Shown: positions 29,305 to 30,246 of the stretch, in pieces | Numbering within the stretch: position 1 is the stretch's first letter | How the letters are laid out: each line of letters starts with the position of its first letter | DNA from: JACPDD01 sp040900105 | GTDB lineage: Bacteria > Patescibacteriota > Microgenomatia > Levybacterales > UBA12049 | Assembly: GCA_040900105.1 (NCBI GenBank) | Contig: JBBDZP010000029.1 | Location: 1-30,246, forward strand | Length of the DNA stretch: 30,246 nucleotides | Direction of reading: 5' to 3' | Notes under the pieces: generated by a model | What the model saw: the letters and a program-made list of their open reading frames with translations, nothing else | What the model was told of the DNA's origin: nothing | Database searches by the model: none | Translations under genes and position numbers: made by a program

Positions 29305-29554
29305 ATAATTTACTATGAGAGCCTATGACAACAAAAATCGCGCTATTATCATTTTTTTTATAGATCGCCCTTATATCTCCTGTAACATTTATACTTCTAT
29401 AACTTTGATATTTTCCTTTTAAAGCGTGACTATTTAATATTGGGTTAAACTCGTCTTTTTCAAAAAGAATTAATTTGTCCTGAAATTTTTTCTTTGCCTT
29501 TGAGGATAATTTCTTAAAGTCTTTTGTAAAATCCTTATGAAAATCAATTATCAT
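29297..29554 (-). CDS. relE: RelE/YafQ-type toxin (mRNA interferase)
   Basis: Ribosome-dependent mRNA endonuclease of a type II toxin-antitoxin system. The 85-aa protein has the family layout: HKDFTKDFKKLSSKAKKKFQDKL helices, then LKGKYQSYRSINVTGDIRAIYKK and a FVVIGSHSKLYG end, with Arg and His residues at expected active-site positions. The ATG overlaps the antitoxin stop by 4 nt, so it is coupled to relB. YafQ and RelE subtypes cannot be separated securely by eye. Confidence 0.88.
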   Translation of the reverse strand: MIIDFHKDFTKDFKKLSSKAKKKFQDKLILFEKDEFNPILNSHALKGKYQSYRSINVTGDIRAIYKKNDNSAIFVVIGSHSKLYG

Positions 29555-29826
29555 AAGGAATCAAGATAATCGTTTGCTGCTTTTGCGGTTTTAAAAGGAC
29601 CAATTAAATTTTTATTATTCTTAATATCCTTTTCAACCTTTCCCAAAAATTTTTCAAGCTCCGGCGTCATCTGCGGAATATGAGAAAAAGTTATCTCACG
29701 AGTTCTAATAAAATTGCGCAAGGAAGCATTTATGATATCGCTAAGGCTCAAACCGAGTTCCCTGGCAGCCTGCGCTGCATTTTCTTTAACCTCTTTATCT
29801 GCTTTTATATGAATTACAGTCTGCAT
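29551..29826 (-). CDS. relB: RelB/DinJ-type antitoxin
   Basis: The 91-aa protein begins with a ribbon-helix-helix DNA-binding domain (TVIHIKADKEVKENAAQAA, LGLSLSDIINASLRNFI), typical of RelB/DinJ, and ends in a toxin-wrapping tail. It should neutralise the adjacent toxin and repress the shared promoter. A consensus promoter lies directly upstream. GACATA-(TA)-AGTA sequences repeated near that promoter are candidate operator half-sites. Confidence 0.88.
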   Translation of the reverse strand: MQTVIHIKADKEVKENAAQAARELGLSLSDIINASLRNFIRTREITFSHIPQMTPELEKFLGKVEKDIKNNKNLIGPFKTAKAANDYLDSL

Positions 29827-29835
29827 AATAACTAA

Positions 29836-29864
29836 AGTATATACAATGGTTACTTATATGTCAA
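29836..29864 (-). promoter_or_regulatory. Promoter of the relBE operon
   Basis: TTGACA (29859-29864), 17-bp spacer, TATACT (29836-29841), 9 nt before the relB ATG. A second GACATAAGTA-like copy upstream suggests an autoregulatory operator. Confidence 0.7.
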
Positions 29865-29914
29865 TACACAAATTCTTAAAATGTAAGGCGGCTACTTATG
29901 TCTAAATACTTATC

Positions 29915-30246
29915 TCAAACTTGCTTCTCTTTTTTCTTTGCGGTTACTCTTCCGCCTTGCCACTGGCCACGGTACATATTACCTCCACCAGAAACCTCGC
30001 TAAATTGAATGTGGACAAAACGCGCGCCCATTTCGATCTCGACCGAAATCGGCCCTTCATTCTTTAAGCCGAAGGTTAGTCCGCCACAGTATCCGGGCGG
30101 CACATTTCCTGTGCGGAGATATAATCCGGAGCGATATGTGGTGCTGCGAGGAGTTATGCTGGCAGTTAAGTTCTCCGGCATATTAACACTTTCAATTGTC
30201 TTAACCAGGTAAAACTCTCCAGGCTTTATCTTAAGGCTATAGGTCT
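29915..30246 (-). CDS. dcd: dCTP deaminase/dUTPase-family protein, 5' end beyond the window
   Basis: The minus frame is open to the window edge (109 codons plus a partial one), so the true start lies outside; the ATG at 30181 is internal. Family signs: LKIKPGEFYLVKTIESVNMP, ITPRSTTYRSGL (the conserved Arg-Ser segment), a VPPGYCGGLTFGLKNEGP block, and VHIQFSEV. The end GGGNMYRGQWQGGRV recurs in the fragment at 29209. It makes dUMP precursors or removes dUTP, which suits thyA nearby. Dcd and Dut share this fold, so the exact activity is left open. Confidence 0.85.
   Translation of the reverse strand, partial: TYSLKIKPGEFYLVKTIESVNMPENLTASITPRSTTYRSGLYLRTGNVPPGYCGGLTFGLKNEGPISVEIEMGARFVHIQFSEVSGGGNMYRGQWQGGRVTAKKKEKQV

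Overview
The window looks like a chromosome segment of a Patescibacteria (CPR) bacterium, most likely a Microgenomates-type lineage. This is an inference from gene style: short versions of core proteins (EF-Ts 154 aa, prolyl-tRNA synthetase without an editing insert), many small lineage-type hypotheticals, Pro-rich single-TM proteins, DUF5680 and four-helix-bundle proteins, salvage rather than de novo cofactor synthesis, moderately AT-rich DNA and A/T-rich 'word-like' intergenic repeats. TGA ends well-conserved genes here (cysS, glyA, nadD), so the standard bacterial code applies.

Left part (1-8000): a partial msrB and two hypotheticals, then an NAD salvage cluster. It has nadV (nicotinamide phosphoribosyltransferase) divergent from an NCS1 transporter, pncC (NMN deamidase), nadE and nadD. 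An IS481-like element (6247-7320, 4-bp target duplication, transposase broken by an in-frame TGA) follows, and beyond it a PncC/CinA-like paralogue with an altered active-site loop. Together these genes predict nicotinamide -> NMN -> nicotinate mononucleotide -> NaAD -> NAD, a route that removes and later restores the amide.

Middle part (8000-21000): a CHRD-like secreted protein, membrane-anchored Pro-rich proteins, and cysS. Next is a replication/repair run on the minus strand: dnaX-ybaB-prs-recR. Then come ybeY-rpsU, a HIT protein, a DHH-type phosphoesterase, proS, and a site-2 protease. The intergenic regions here hold palindromic and structured elements.

Right part (21000-30246): a translation operon rpsB-tsf-(unknown 110 aa)-frr-rseP in which the usual pyrH is absent. 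Then a putative PD-(D/E)XK protein and the thymidylate cycle trio glyA-folA-thyA. After several small unknowns and a nucleoside deoxyribosyltransferase-like gene comes a relBE toxin-antitoxin pair, sandwiched between a partial dcd/dut-family gene and a duplicated copy of that gene's 3' tail.

Two themes run through the window. First, many gene starts sit 6-9 nt behind a TATAAT-like box, which predicts leaderless mRNAs, whereas operon-internal and ribosomal genes carry Shine-Dalgarno sequences. Second, short repeat 'words' of the kind found between genes have also entered the coding frames of recR, dnaX, thyA and the DHH gene without breaking them.
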